Assembly: GCF_016862635.1 (NCBI RefSeq) | Contig: NZ_BONI01000048.1 | Location: 1-64,000, forward strand | Length of the DNA stretch: 64,000 nucleotides | Direction: 5' to 3' | Source: Catellatospora coxensis | GTDB taxonomy: Bacteria; Actinomycetota; Actinomycetes; Mycobacteriales; Micromonosporaceae | Shown: piece after piece, positions 50,247-60,857 of the stretch | How the letters are laid out: each line of letters starts with the position of its first letter | Position numbering within the stretch: the stretch's first letter is position 1 | Program-made: the position numbers and the translations under genes | Notes under the pieces: generated by a model | Told to the model about the DNA's origin: nothing | What the model saw: only the letters and a program-made list of their open reading frames with translations | Database searches by the model: none

Positions 50247-50780
50247 ATGCCTCACATGACGTGGACCGCGCCCCAGATCACCCGCACCGACGAGCCGTAC
50301 GCCGCCGACGAGCGCACCCTGCTGGACGGCATGCTCGACCGGCACCGCGCCACGCTGCTGCACAAGTGCGCCGGGCTCACCGGGCAGCAGCTCATGCGGG
50401 CGTCCGCGCCGCCGTCCACGCTGACCCTGCTCGGCCTGGTCCGGCACCTGGCCGACGTGGAGCGCACCTGGTTCCGCCGCCGGGTCCGCGGCGAAGCCGT
50501 CCCGGCGCTCTACGCCCACCCCGACGGCCGCCCCGGGGCCGCGTTCGACCTGGCCGACCCGGCCCGCGCCGAGGCCGACCTCGCCACGCTGGCCGCCGAG
50601 CAGCAGGCCTGCCGCGACGCCGTGGCCGGCGCGTCACTGGACGACACGTTCACCCACGAGCGCCTCCAGGAGCCGATGACCCTGCGCTGGGTGTACCTGC
50701 ACATGATCGAGGAGTACGCCCGCCACAACGGCCACGCCGACCTGATCCGCGAGGCCCTCGACGGCGTCACCGGCGAGTGA
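50247..50780 (+). CDS. DinB/DUF664 family protein
   Basis: A 177-aa four-helix-bundle protein of the DinB superfamily: [39 protein letters not shown] with the first metal His, and [20 protein letters not shown] with two further His ligands of the HxxxH type. Actinomycete DUF664 proteins are thought to be thiol-dependent transferases using mycothiol. ATG 50247 or 50256. Stands alone. Confidence 0.85.
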   Translation: MPHMTWTAPQITRTDEPYAADERTLLDGMLDRHRATLLHKCAGLTGQQLMRASAPPSTLTLLGLVRHLADVERTWFRRRVRGEAVPALYAHPDGRPGAAFDLADPARAEADLATLAAEQQACRDAVAGASLDDTFTHERLQEPMTLRWVYLHMIEEYARHNGHADLIREALDGVTGE

Positions 50781-50836
50781 ACACGCCCGCTAGGCTCGGA
50801 AGCGACCGCCAGAAGACCAGCTCAGGAGCCGTCGTC

Positions 50837-51745
50837 GTGTCCAGCGCCCCACCCGCCGAGACCTGGCGTGAGCGCCTGCACGCCGACTGCTCGCGCTGCT
50901 TCGCGCTGTGCTGCGTCGCGCCCGCGTTCGCCCGGTCCAGCGACTTCGCGATCGACAAACCCGCCGGCACCGCCTGCCCGAACCTGCGCGCGGACTTCCG
51001 CTGCGGCATCCACACGCAGCTGCGGGAGCGCGGCTTCGCCGGGTGCACCGTGTTCGACTGCTTCGGGGCGGGCCAGCAGGTCGCCCAGGTGACCTTCGGC
51101 GGCCGCGACTGGCGTGCCGAACCCGCCACGGCCCGGGACATGTTCGCCTCGTTCACGGTCATGCGGCACCTGCACGAGCTGCTCTACCTGCTGCACGAGG
51201 CGGTGTCGCTGCACCCGGGCGGCCCGCTGGGCGCGGACCTGGCCCGGGTGCTGGCCCAGACCGAGCAGCTGACCGGCGGCACGCCCGCCGAGCTCGCGGC
51301 GATCGACGTTGACGCGCGCCGCCGCGAGGCCGCCGACCTGCTGCGCCAGGCCAGCGCGGCGGTCCGCGGGCGCGGCGGGCCGCTCGGACCCGACCGGTCC
51401 GGGGCCGACCTGATGGGCGCGGACCTGCGCGGAGCCGACCTGCGCCGGGGGAGCCTGCGCGGGACGTACCTGATCGGCGCCGACCTGCGCGGCGCGGACC
51501 TGCGCGGAGCCGATCTGCTGGGCGCGGACCTGCGCGGGGCCGACCTCCGCGGCGCGGACCTCACCGGCTGCCTGTACCTGCTCCAGTCGCAGCTCGACGC
51601 CGCCCGCGGCGACCTCGGCACGGTCCTGCCGCCGACACACACCCGCCCGGCCCACTGGCCCGCCACGCACACCGCCACCGGCGACGCCGGCAGCCGCGCC
51701 CGCCCATCGCGCCCGGCCCGCAACCGCCCCACTCGCCGCCGCTGA
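50837..51745 (+). CDS. Pentapeptide-repeat protein with an eight-cysteine N-terminal domain
   Basis: A 302-aa protein. Residues 15-80 hold eight cysteines (18, 21, 25, 26, 47, 56, 70, 75: [10 protein letters not shown], then TACPN, FRCG, AGC, FDC), a likely zinc or iron-sulfur site. A helical middle region ([20 protein letters not shown]) leads to about 11 pentapeptide repeats of the A(D)LxG type (about 187-245), which form a right-handed beta-helix. The tail is basic and proline-rich ([14 protein letters not shown]). GTG at 50837 with AGGAG. Similar cysteine-plus-pentapeptide proteins occur in actinomycetes; function unknown. Confidence 0.82.
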   Translation: MSSAPPAETWRERLHADCSRCFALCCVAPAFARSSDFAIDKPAGTACPNLRADFRCGIHTQLRERGFAGCTVFDCFGAGQQVAQVTFGGRDWRAEPATARDMFASFTVMRHLHELLYLLHEAVSLHPGGPLGADLARVLAQTEQLTGGTPAELAAIDVDARRREAADLLRQASAAVRGRGGPLGPDRSGADLMGADLRGADLRRGSLRGTYLIGADLRGADLRGADLLGADLRGADLRGADLTGCLYLLQSQLDAARGDLGTVLPPTHTRPAHWPATHTATGDAGSRARPSRPARNRPTRRR

Positions 51746-51954
51746 CCCCACCCGATGCCGGGTCACTCGGTGGCGCGGCCCGCGCGCCCGCGCCACCGAT
51801 CACACTCGCCGCAGCGACGGCCGGTGGCGCGTGGCCGCGCCGCTTCGCCCCCGCGACGGCGTTCGCCCAGGTCACCGATCTTGTGTTCACCGCCGGGCGA
51901 CGGCGGGGGCCGCGTGGCTGTTCCGGCGGGTCCGGTAGCCGCTACCCTCAGTGT

Positions 51955-52320
51955 GTGGACCGCCGCGATCGCCGCAGTGCCGCGCCCCCTAGCGCGCGGC
52001 CGGGCCGCCGTGCGCTGGTGGCCCCGGACCTGACCGCGCTGACCGGGCCGACGTCCGGTGTCGCGGTGCTGCCGCACCGGCTGTTCTGGCAGGCCGACCG
52101 CCGCGTCGAGCTGGACAACCCGCACCTGCTGCAGTGGATGTACGAGACGGTGCTGCGCGAGGCGGGCACCACCGAGGAGCTGCGGGCCTGGCTCGACGGG
52201 CCGACCCTGGTCCGGCTGTGGCCGCAGCTGTTCCTGCCGCGCGGGGTGCGCCAGGCCTGGGAGCAGCGCCACCCGGCGCTGCGCGCCGCCGACCGGCGGG
52301 CGATGACGGCCACCGGATGA
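51955..52320 (+). CDS. Small protein coupled to AbiEii-type nucleotidyltransferase
   Basis: A 121-aa cytoplasmic protein of unknown family. It has a basic N-terminus (DRRDRRSAAPPSARPGRR), then GPTSGVAVLPHRLFWQADRR and a helical half (LLQWMYETVLREAGTTEELR, LWPQLFLPRGVRQAWEQRHP). GTG at 51955. The stop overlaps the next ATG by 4 nt, so it is made together with the nucleotidyltransferase. That arrangement is typical of toxin-antitoxin pairs, but this is not the usual AbiEi-type winged-helix antitoxin. Confidence 0.7.
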   Translation: MDRRDRRSAAPPSARPGRRALVAPDLTALTGPTSGVAVLPHRLFWQADRRVELDNPHLLQWMYETVLREAGTTEELRAWLDGPTLVRLWPQLFLPRGVRQAWEQRHPALRAADRRAMTATG

Positions 52321-52973
52321 CGGTCGAGGAACTCCAGGTCGAGGTCGCGCGGATCGCGCTGGGTGTGGCGCAGGCGCACGGGTTCGCCCTCGGCGGCGGG
52401 CACGCGCTCAACCTGTACGGCATCGTGCACCGCGCGACCGAGGACGTCGACCTGTTCACCGACGTCGACGGCGGCGTGCGCGCGGCCGGCGCACTGGTCG
52501 CGCAGGCGCTGGCCGCGGCCGGGCTGGACGTCACCGCGTACGGCGACGACCTCGGCGAGGTGTTCGGCGGCCTCGACGACGAGCTGGTCGAGTTCCAGAT
52601 CACCCGCGCCGACGCGGTGATGCGGCTGACCCTGGCCCGCTTCGACCGCAACCGCGGCGCCGTCGTCATGGACATCGGCCCGGTGCTGCACGTCGAGGAC
52701 GTGCTCGGCGGCAAGGTCGCCGCGCTGGCGACCCGGGCCGAGCCCCGCGACTACATCGACGTGGCGGGCGCGCTGCGCGACTACCCCCGCGAGCAGCTCG
52801 TCGAGCTGGGCCTGCGCGCCGACCCGACCCTGTCCGACGAGGACTTCACCGCCGCCATGGACCGCCTGGACCGCCTGTCCGACGACGTCTGGCGGCAGCT
52901 GTACGGGCTGACCCCGCAGGCCTGCGCCACCGTGCGCGCCGCCTTCGCCGACTGGCCCCGCGACCGCGGCTGA
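52317..52973 (+). CDS. AbiEii/AbiGii-type nucleotidyltransferase
   Basis: A 218-aa protein of the DUF1814/AbiEii superfamily of minimal nucleotidyltransferases. GFALGGGHALNLYG gives the glycine-rich start and ATEDVDLFTDVDGG the catalytic DxD; VLHVEDVLGGKVAALATRAE and PRDYIDVAGALRDY give the conserved Lys and Arg-Asp region. AbiEii toxins transfer nucleotides to tRNA or other targets. Coupled to the 121-aa gene by an ATGA overlap. Toxin function is inferred; many relatives are untested. Confidence 0.85.
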   Translation: MTVEELQVEVARIALGVAQAHGFALGGGHALNLYGIVHRATEDVDLFTDVDGGVRAAGALVAQALAAAGLDVTAYGDDLGEVFGGLDDELVEFQITRADAVMRLTLARFDRNRGAVVMDIGPVLHVEDVLGGKVAALATRAEPRDYIDVAGALRDYPREQLVELGLRADPTLSDEDFTAAMDRLDRLSDDVWRQLYGLTPQACATVRAAFADWPRDRG

Positions 52974-53004
52974 CCGCGCGCCGGGTACACGCCCCGCCGA
53001 CCAG

Positions 53005-53094
53005 CGCCGCATCCACCTGGAGCAGATCTACCCCGAACTGGGCGCCGCCGTCTACGAAGCCTGGCAGTCCAAACCCGACCACCACCCCTACTGA
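53005..53094 (+). pseudogene. Possible coding fragment after the AbiEii-type gene
   Basis: One frame reads 29 protein-like codons (RRIHLEQIYPELGAAVYEAW, ending in DHHPY and a TGA at 53092-53094) with normal actinomycete codon bias, but no start codon or ribosome site. The frame is not that of the upstream gene. It may be the remnant C-terminus of a lost gene. Confidence 0.3.
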
Positions 53095-53108
53095 GCACGA
53101 AGCACGAA

Positions 53109-53154
53109 GGAAGGGCACCTTCCACACGGACGTCCGTGTAGAAGGTGCCCTTCC
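53109..53154. terminator. Family A hairpin
   Basis: Perfect 14-bp arms GGAAGGGCACCTTC (53109-53122) and GAAGGTGCCCTTCC (53141-53154) enclose a 16-bp palindrome ACACGGACGTCCGTGT (53124-53139), so nearly the whole element pairs. Located between convergent genes. Confidence 0.85.
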
Positions 53155-53179
53155 CATCCCCGCACCGGCGGGCGCCGGA

Positions 53180-53512
53180 TCAGTGCAGGGAGTCTGTGGT
53201 GCGGATGCGGGTGACCAGCTGTTCCAGGGCGGCGATCTCCTGGCGGAGGGCGGTGGCGCCCTGGCGGGTCAGCTTCAACCAGGTGCAGGGCTTGCGGCCC
53301 GCGTACCCCTTGCGGATCTCGACCAGTCCCGCGTCCTCCAGCACCCGCAGGTGCCGGCTGAGGTTGCCGTCGCTGAGCTGGAGCTGGTCGCGCAGCGCGG
53401 TGAACGAGCACTCGGCGGTCTCGGCGAGCACGGCCATGATGCCCAGCCGGAACCGCTGGTGGACGGTCTCGTCCAGCGCCAGCGCCGGGTGGACCGGCTC
53501 GCCGTCGGTCAC
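53180..53512 (-). CDS. MarR/ArsR-like winged-helix regulator
   Basis: A 110-aa regulator of the small transcriptional-regulator group (HTH_27): HQRFRLGIMAVLAETAECSF, TALRDQLQLSDGNLSRHLRV and LEDAGLVEIRKGYAGRKPCT. GTG at 53512 overlaps the stop of the membrane-protein gene by 4 nt. It probably represses its own operon through the ACTTTG/CAAAGT dyad at 54312. The pair (membrane protein plus this regulator) is common in actinomycetes. Confidence 0.88.
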   Translation of the reverse strand: MTDGEPVHPALALDETVHQRFRLGIMAVLAETAECSFTALRDQLQLSDGNLSRHLRVLEDAGLVEIRKGYAGRKPCTWLKLTRQGATALRQEIAALEQLVTRIRTTDSLH

Positions 53513-54282
53513 TTCATCGCTCCGCGGCTGCGTACGGCCCGCACCGTGGCGAAGACCAGCAGTGGCAGCGCCATCAGGATCAGCGTCGGACCGGGGCGGT
53601 TGAGCCCGAACAGGGTCAGCTGCCCGCCCAGCGCCGGACCCTCGAACCCGCCGAGCACCCATGCCTGCCAGCCTGCCAGCTGCCCGAGACCCTGCGAGCA
53701 CTGCCACCAGGTGATCGCGCCGACCCAGACGCCGGACAGCGCCACGGCCCGGCTGCGCTCGGCCCAGCCGAGCACCACGATCGCGAGCGCGATCGGCATC
53801 ACCGGCGTGAACAGCCCGAGCCTGACCTGCTCGACGATCGGCACGCCCGGATAGTTCTTCACCAGGTCGTGATCGGCGGGCAGGTCGGCCCGCATCGCCG
53901 CGAGCACCGCCAGCGCGAGCAGGGCGCCCAGGGCCGTGATCGCGAACCAGCGCCAGGGCACCCGGACGCCGACGCGGCGGGCGCGCCAGCGGTACCAGAC
54001 GCCGATCAGCGTGATGGTCAGCGGCGTGCCGATGAACCAGAACAGGTAGGACGCCTGCGCGCTGCGCTGCTCGTCGGGCAGCCCGGCCCAGCGGGAGGTG
54101 ACCGCCAGCTGGTCGACCTGGGCGAACGGCACCAGGTAGAGGCTGATGCTGGCGAGCAGCAGCACCGCCAGCGCCGCCACCGGGAACCATGCCCCGGCGT
54201 GGGCCTGCCTGCGTGCCTGCTCGCGAAGTCGGCGCACCTCGTCGAGCAGCTGCTCGGGTAACGCGGTTGCCGGTGTCGTCAT
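53509..54282 (-). CDS. Membrane protein co-expressed with a winged-helix regulator
   Basis: A 257-aa protein. A short coiled N-terminus (PEQLLDEVRRLREQARRQAH) precedes about six helices (FPVAALAVLLLASISLYLVP, WFAITALGALLALAVLAAMR, IALAIVVLGWAERSRAVALS). ATG at 54282 with GAGAGGAGT. Function unknown. It is the first gene of a two-gene unit; the regulator follows with a 4-nt overlap. Confidence 0.78.
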   Translation of the reverse strand: MTTPATALPEQLLDEVRRLREQARRQAHAGAWFPVAALAVLLLASISLYLVPFAQVDQLAVTSRWAGLPDEQRSAQASYLFWFIGTPLTITLIGVWYRWRARRVGVRVPWRWFAITALGALLALAVLAAMRADLPADHDLVKNYPGVPIVEQVRLGLFTPVMPIALAIVVLGWAERSRAVALSGVWVGAITWWQCSQGLGQLAGWQAWVLGGFEGPALGGQLTLFGLNRPGPTLILMALPLLVFATVRAVRSRGAMK

Positions 54283-54311
54283 CGACGGACTCCTCTCTAC
54301 GGTCGCCAAGG

Positions 54312-54328
54312 ACTTTGTAATGCAAAGT
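54312..54328. promoter_or_regulatory. Operator candidate ACTTTG-N5-CAAAGT
   Basis: A perfect 6-bp dyad with a 5-nt spacer (TAATG) lies 30 nt before the membrane-protein start. The AT-rich TACATT next to it may be part of the promoter. Similar TTTG/CAAA dyads precede other genes of this regulator type, from memory. Binding by the regulator at 53180 is inferred. Confidence 0.55.
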
Positions 54329-54445
54329 ACATTGGTTCCGCAAGGGGCGCAGCCCGTTTCCCGCCGGCCGTGCCCGTTCGGCGACGCGCCCGCCGGGTCG
54401 GGTAAACCGCGCGACCCGGCGACGGGCGGCCATTAGCCTCAGCCG

Positions 54446-55255
54446 GTGACCGACGATCTGCTGAACCGCCTGGAACGCTTCTACGACGCCGTGCCCCGCG
54501 ACCGGACCGCCGTGGAGCGGCACGGCGGCCTCGAACTGTTCCTGCGCCAGAACACGCCGTACCCGTTCTACGCCCGCCCGGTGCTGGGCGGACCTGCCCC
54601 GACCGCGGCCGACGTCGCCGCCGTACGCGCCCGCCAGCGCGAACTCGACGTGCCCGAGTCGTTCGAGTGGGTCCACGAGACCACCCCCGGACTGCTGCCG
54701 CTCGCCGAGGCGGCCGGGCTGTCCGTGCTGCGCGCCCCGCTGCTCGTGCTCGACCCCGCCCGGCTGTCCGCCGACACCGGCCCGGCCCGCATCGTCGACG
54801 CGGACGCCCCGGAAGCCGCCGCCGACCTGGCCGCGATCAGCGCCGTCGCGCACATCGGGTTCGGCTCCCCGGGCACCGCCGTCGGCGACGGCGGGACGGC
54901 CGAGCGCGACGCCGCGCTGAACGTTCCCGACGGCGAGGCGCTCGCCCGGCAGCTCGCCGACATCCGCAGCGGCGTACGCGCCCACGCCGTCGCCGAGCTG
55001 CCCGGCCAGGGCGCGGCGGCCAGCGGCCTGTACCAGCGCGCGGGTGACGTCGCCGAGATCGTCGGGGTGGCCACGCTGCCCTCGGCGCGCCGCCGCGGCC
55101 TCGGCGGAGCCGTCACCGCGCTGCTCGCCCGCCACGCCCTGGACCAGGGCACGGGGCTGGTGTTCCTGTCCGCGGCCTCGGCGGACGTGGCCCGGGTGTA
55201 CGAGCGCCAGGGCTTCGTCCGCGTCGCCACCGCCTGCATCGCCGATCCCGCCTGA
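54446..55255 (+). CDS. GNAT-family N-acetyltransferase (two-domain)
   Basis: A 269-aa protein. The N-terminal half (TDDLLNRLERFYDAVPRDRT, PYPFYARPVLGGPAPTAADV) resembles a degenerate acetyltransferase domain. The C-terminal half is a classical GNAT: DVAEIVGVATLPSARRRGLG, GAVTALLARHALDQGTG and RVYERQGFVRVATACI. GTG at 54446. Substrate unknown. Followed by a family A terminator. Confidence 0.87.
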   Translation: MTDDLLNRLERFYDAVPRDRTAVERHGGLELFLRQNTPYPFYARPVLGGPAPTAADVAAVRARQRELDVPESFEWVHETTPGLLPLAEAAGLSVLRAPLLVLDPARLSADTGPARIVDADAPEAAADLAAISAVAHIGFGSPGTAVGDGGTAERDAALNVPDGEALARQLADIRSGVRAHAVAELPGQGAAASGLYQRAGDVAEIVGVATLPSARRRGLGGAVTALLARHALDQGTGLVFLSAASADVARVYERQGFVRVATACIADPA

Positions 55256-55273
55256 TCAGCGCGCCGCGAAGAT

Positions 55274-55321
55274 AGGAAGGGCACCTTCACAACGCTATGC
55301 GTTGTAGAAGGTGCCCTTCCT
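55274..55321. terminator. Family A hairpin, near-identical to copy at 3668
   Basis: Left arm 55274-55295 (AGGAAGGGCACCTTC plus ACAACGC) pairs with 55299-55321 with one bulged A (55306) and a TAT loop. Between convergent GNAT and LysR genes. Confidence 0.85.
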
Positions 55322-55327
55322 TCGTCC

Positions 55328-56263
55328 TCAGATCGGTTCGACGCCGGTGGGCAGGCGCGACCAGGCGGATTCCTCGTGGACGTAGGCGAGCAGGACCTCG
55401 CGCAGGGCGCGGGCGGCGTGGGTGGGGGTGACGTCGCGGCGGTGGGCCAGGGCGACGGTGCGCTGCACGCCGGGCGGGGCCAGGGGAGTCGAGCGCAGGC
55501 GGGTGCGCCCGGACAGGACCAGCGACGGGACCAGGGCGACGCCGAGGCCGGCCTCGACGAAACCGAGCACGGCGTCCATCTCACCGCCCTCGATCGCGAA
55601 CGTGGGCGTGAACCCGGCCCGGCGGCAGGCCTCCAGGGTCGTGTCGCGCAGGTCGTACCCGGGGCGGAACATGACCAGGGGCTGCCCGTCGAGTTCGGCC
55701 AGGCTCAGCGCGCCGGCCTCGGTCGGCGGGGGCAGCGTGGCCGCCGACGCGACGACGAGGCTCTCCCGCAGGATCGGCTCGGCCCGCAGCGCCGGGTCGG
55801 TGCCCTGGTCGGGCAGCACGATCAGGGCGAGGTCCAGGCCGCCGCGGGCGAGCTTGCCGACCAGGTCCTGCGAGCCGCCTTCTTCGAGCATGAGGCGTAC
55901 GCCCGGGTAGCCCTCCTGGTATCGCCGCAGCACCGGGGCGACCAGGCTGGTGCACAGGCTGGGCGTGGCGCCCAGGCGCAACCGCCCGCGCCGCACCCCG
56001 ATCAGCTCCTGGACCTCCAGCCGCGCCGTCTCGACGTCGGCGAGGATGCGCCGGGCCCGTGGCAGCAGCGCCTCCCCGGCCGGGGTGAGCATGATGTTGC
56101 CCCGCGAGCGGGTGAACAGCGGCGCGCCCAGCTCGGTCTCCAGCACGTGGATCTGCTTGCTCAGCGACGGCTGGGTCACCCCGGCCTGCTCGGCCGCCTG
56201 GGTGAAGTGCCTGGTGTCGGCGACCGCGACGAAGTACTTGAGCTGCTGCAGCTGCATGCTCAT
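55328..56263 (-). CDS. LysR-family transcriptional regulator
   Basis: A 311-aa regulator. N-terminal HTH: MQLQQLKYFVAVADTRHFTQ, AAEQAGVTQPSLSKQIHVLE. C-terminal effector domain: RGRLRLGATPSLCTSLVAPV and FAIEGGEMDAVLGFVEAGLG. ATG at 56263 or 56257. It is divergent from the sdhCAB operon, an arrangement also seen in other actinomycetes, and may sense a carbon metabolite. The 255-bp gap holds no clear T-N11-A box that I can fix with confidence. Confidence 0.93.
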   Translation of the reverse strand: MSMQLQQLKYFVAVADTRHFTQAAEQAGVTQPSLSKQIHVLETELGAPLFTRSRGNIMLTPAGEALLPRARRILADVETARLEVQELIGVRRGRLRLGATPSLCTSLVAPVLRRYQEGYPGVRLMLEEGGSQDLVGKLARGGLDLALIVLPDQGTDPALRAEPILRESLVVASAATLPPPTEAGALSLAELDGQPLVMFRPGYDLRDTTLEACRRAGFTPTFAIEGGEMDAVLGFVEAGLGVALVPSLVLSGRTRLRSTPLAPPGVQRTVALAHRRDVTPTHAARALREVLLAYVHEESAWSRLPTGVEPI

Positions 56264-56518
56264 AGGCTAGGGCTATCGGAATCGCTTCGGCCATGCCCCC
56301 GGCTGCCGGAAAGGTCCGTTTGCGCAGGCAGTGAGGTTGGCCACGTGCTGAGGGATGTGTCACAGGGTGTCCAGTGGGTGGGACCACGTCCGCGCTGCTG
56401 AAGGTGATCTTTCAGCACGCGTTCAGGTGTGCAGGAGGTTTCCAGATAGTCACCGGCTATGGACACAGCGGCTCCCATGCATTGGACGCCTGATCCACTT
56501 CGTCCTAGCCTCCGAGGC

Positions 56519-57216
56519 GTGGCAGTAGCGAATCAGGCCCTCACCCGACCTGGACTTTTCCGTTCATCGGTCGGCCTCAAGGTCATCATGGCGATCTCGG
56601 GCACGGCCCTCGTGCTGTTCCTGATCTTGCACATGATCGGCAATCTCAAGATCTTCTTCGGCGCCGAGGCGTTCGACCACTACGCGCACTGGCTGCGCGA
56701 GATCGGCGCACCGCTGCTGCCGTACTCGGGCTTCCTGTGGATCCAGCGGGTCGGCCTGCTGATCGCGCTGGGCCTGCACATCTGGTCGGCGGCGGTGCTG
56801 ACGATCCGCGCCCGCAAGGCCCGCCCGGTCAAGTACGCCCACCGCAAGCCGGTCCAGGGCAGCTACGCCGCACGCACCATGCGCTGGGGCGGGGTGATCG
56901 TCTTCTTCTTCGTGGTCTACCACATCCTGGACCTGACCACCCGGACGTTCAACCCGGTCGCCGACACCGCCCAGGCCAACGCCGCCGTCGTGCAGGGCTT
57001 CGCCCCCGAGCGCTGGTACGTCACCGCCTTCTACGTCCTGGCCGTGGTCACCCTCGGGTTCCACCTGCGCCACGGCATCTGGAGCGGGCTGCAGACCCTC
57101 GGCGTCAGCAACGCCCGCCGCGAGCGCGTCCTCAAGGGCACCGCGTTCGCCGTCGCCTTCGTCACCTGCGCGGGCTTCCTCGCCGTTCCGTTCGCCGTAC
57201 TCACAGGGTTGGTGAA

Positions 57217-57220
<4 letters not shown>
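56519..57220 (+). CDS. sdhC: Succinate dehydrogenase cytochrome b subunit
   Basis: A 233-aa five-helix membrane anchor of the B-type succinate:quinone oxidoreductase. Helices start [20 protein letters not shown]. Haem-ligand histidines lie in [35 protein letters not shown] and [14 protein letters not shown], enough for two haems. GTG at 56519 is preferred; the frame is open to an ATG at 56459. The stop overlaps the sdhA ATG by 4 nt. No sdhD exists, as expected of this type. Confidence 0.92.
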
Positions 57221-59153
<1,933 letters not shown>

Positions 59154-59157
<4 letters not shown>

Positions 59158-59915
59158 CCGAGAAGCTGATGAGCCTGAAGCTGCGCATCTGGCGGCAGGC
59201 CGACGCGCGGGACAAGGGCAGCATGGTGACGTACCAGCTGCAGAACGTCTCCCCGGACATGTCGTTCCTGGAGATGCTCGACGTGCTCAACGAGCGCCTC
59301 ACGCTCGACGGCGAGGACCCGGTCGCCTTCGACCACGACTGCCGCGAGGGCATCTGCGGCATGTGCAGCCTGGTCATCAACGGCGTGCCGCACGGCCCGG
59401 AGAAGGCGACCACGACCTGCCAGCTGCACATGCGGCACTTCACCGACGGCGAGACGATCGACATCGAGCCGTGGCGGGCCGCCGCGTTCCCGGTCGTGAA
59501 GGACCTGGTCGTGGACCGCCGCGCCTTCGACAAGATCATCCAGGCGGGCGGGTACATCTCCGCGCCGACCGGCTCCGCGCCGGACGCGCACGCCACCCCG
59601 GTGCCCAAGGCCGACGCCGACCTCGCCTTCGAGGCCGCGACCTGCATCGGCTGCGGCGCGTGCGTTGCGGCGTGCCCGAACGGCTCCGGCATGCTGTTCA
59701 CCGCCGCGAAGATCACCCACCTGGGCCTGCTGCCGCAGGGCCAGCCCGAGCGCGACACCCGCGTCATCGACATGATCAACGCGCACGACGAGGCCGGCTT
59801 CGGCGGCTGCACCAACACCGGCGAATGCACCTCGGTCTGCCCCAAGGGCATCCCCCTGGAGACCATCGCCCGCCTCAACAAGGACTACCGCCAGGCGCTG
59901 CGCGCCTCCAGCTGA
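59154..59915 (+). CDS. sdhB: Succinate dehydrogenase iron-sulfur subunit
   Basis: A 253-aa electron-transfer subunit. The 2Fe-2S site is [16 protein letters not shown] with a fourth Cys in TTTCQLHM. The 4Fe-4S site is [18 protein letters not shown]. The 3Fe-4S region is [21 protein letters not shown] at 59154 overlaps the sdhA stop by 4 nt; ATG at 59169 is an alternative. It closes the operon, followed by a perfect 20-bp terminator stem. Confidence 0.96.
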
Positions 59916-59953
59916 GTCCCCGCCGTCCCCGCCGCAGACGGGGGCGGTCTGAA

Positions 59954-59998
59954 CGGCCCGCAGCCGCCGAGTCGCCGAGACTCGGCGGCTGCGGGCCG
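59954..59998 (+). terminator. Perfect 20-bp terminator of sdhCAB
   Basis: Arms 59954-59973 (CGGCCCGCAGCCGCCGAGTC) and 59979-59998 with a 5-nt loop, 38 nt after the sdhB stop. Confidence 0.85.
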
Positions 59999-60052
59999 CT
60001 CGCGTCCCGGCCGGGTTGCCGGCCCGGGTGATGATCGTGCAGACTCCGCCGG

Positions 60053-60817
60053 GTGAACCCGATCTCGGTCTGGCCCCGGCCCCAGCACCAGCTCACATCA
60101 CGCAAGGCGACGGTGGCGCTGGTCGCCTTCTCCGCGGATCCGCTGACGCCGGACGCGCCGCTGGACGCCCGCCGGTTCGGCATGCCCGCGCACCCGTCGG
60201 TGCAGGGGCTCGACGTCCGTTCCCACGCCCGCGAAGACGACCCGGACTGGTTCGACAGCTGGCACACCGGTGCGCTGGCCGCCATCGCCGCACGCGACCT
60301 GCCCGATCCCGCCGCGCTGCGAGCCGCCCGGCACTGCCACATGGCGCAGCTCGAGGTCGACGATCCCGCCGACCTCGGTCACCTGCAGGTCGCCTGGGCG
60401 GTCGCCGGGTGGTTCGTCAGCCAGGGCTCGCTCGCGGTCCTGGACGCCCACGCCCACCGGTGGCACCCCGCAGCCGCCGTGGCGGCGCTGGCCCCGGACC
60501 GCCCGTTCGCGCTCGCCGCCGAGGCGGGAGTCATCGTCGAGACCGGCGAGGGACCCGGCCTGGCCGTGCACACCCGAGGCCTGGCCAAGTTCGCCCGCCC
60601 GGACCTGATCGGCATGCCCGAGCCCGGCCGGCGCGACCTGATGGCACAGGCGCTGTGGCGGCTGGCCCGGCTGTCCGCCGACGGCGCGGACATCCCGGTC
60701 GGCCAGCGTATGCGCTTCGACGAGCAGCATGCCTTCACCACGGTGGCCTACCAGCCCGACGTCAACGCGCCGCAGGTGAACCTGAACAACGACGGCCTGC
60801 TCATCGTCCCGGCGTGA
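60053..60817 (+). CDS. Hypothetical protein
   Basis: A 254-aa soluble protein without recognised domain. Seen: VALVAFSADPLTPDAPLDAR near the start, ARHCHMAQLEVDDPADLGHL, LGHLQVAWAVAGWFVSQGSL and HTRGLAKFARPDLIGMPEPG. The layout (a value about a third in, then a WxxVxxx-like helix, then a HTRGLxKFxRPDL segment) suggests one compact domain similar to DUF4261-type proteins, but this is weak. GTG at 60053; no ribosome site. Stands alone. Confidence 0.65.
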   Translation: MNPISVWPRPQHQLTSRKATVALVAFSADPLTPDAPLDARRFGMPAHPSVQGLDVRSHAREDDPDWFDSWHTGALAAIAARDLPDPAALRAARHCHMAQLEVDDPADLGHLQVAWAVAGWFVSQGSLAVLDAHAHRWHPAAAVAALAPDRPFALAAEAGVIVETGEGPGLAVHTRGLAKFARPDLIGMPEPGRRDLMAQALWRLARLSADGADIPVGQRMRFDEQHAFTTVAYQPDVNAPQVNLNNDGLLIVPA

Positions 60818-60857
60818 GGCCCGCGCCCGCACGCCGCGCCGGGCCGCCTGATCCGGG

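Noticed and set aside
51405-51570. Tandem DNA repeats that could look like a CRISPR or minisatellite array
   Set aside because: They encode the pentapeptide repeats in frame; there are no unique spacers of constant length.
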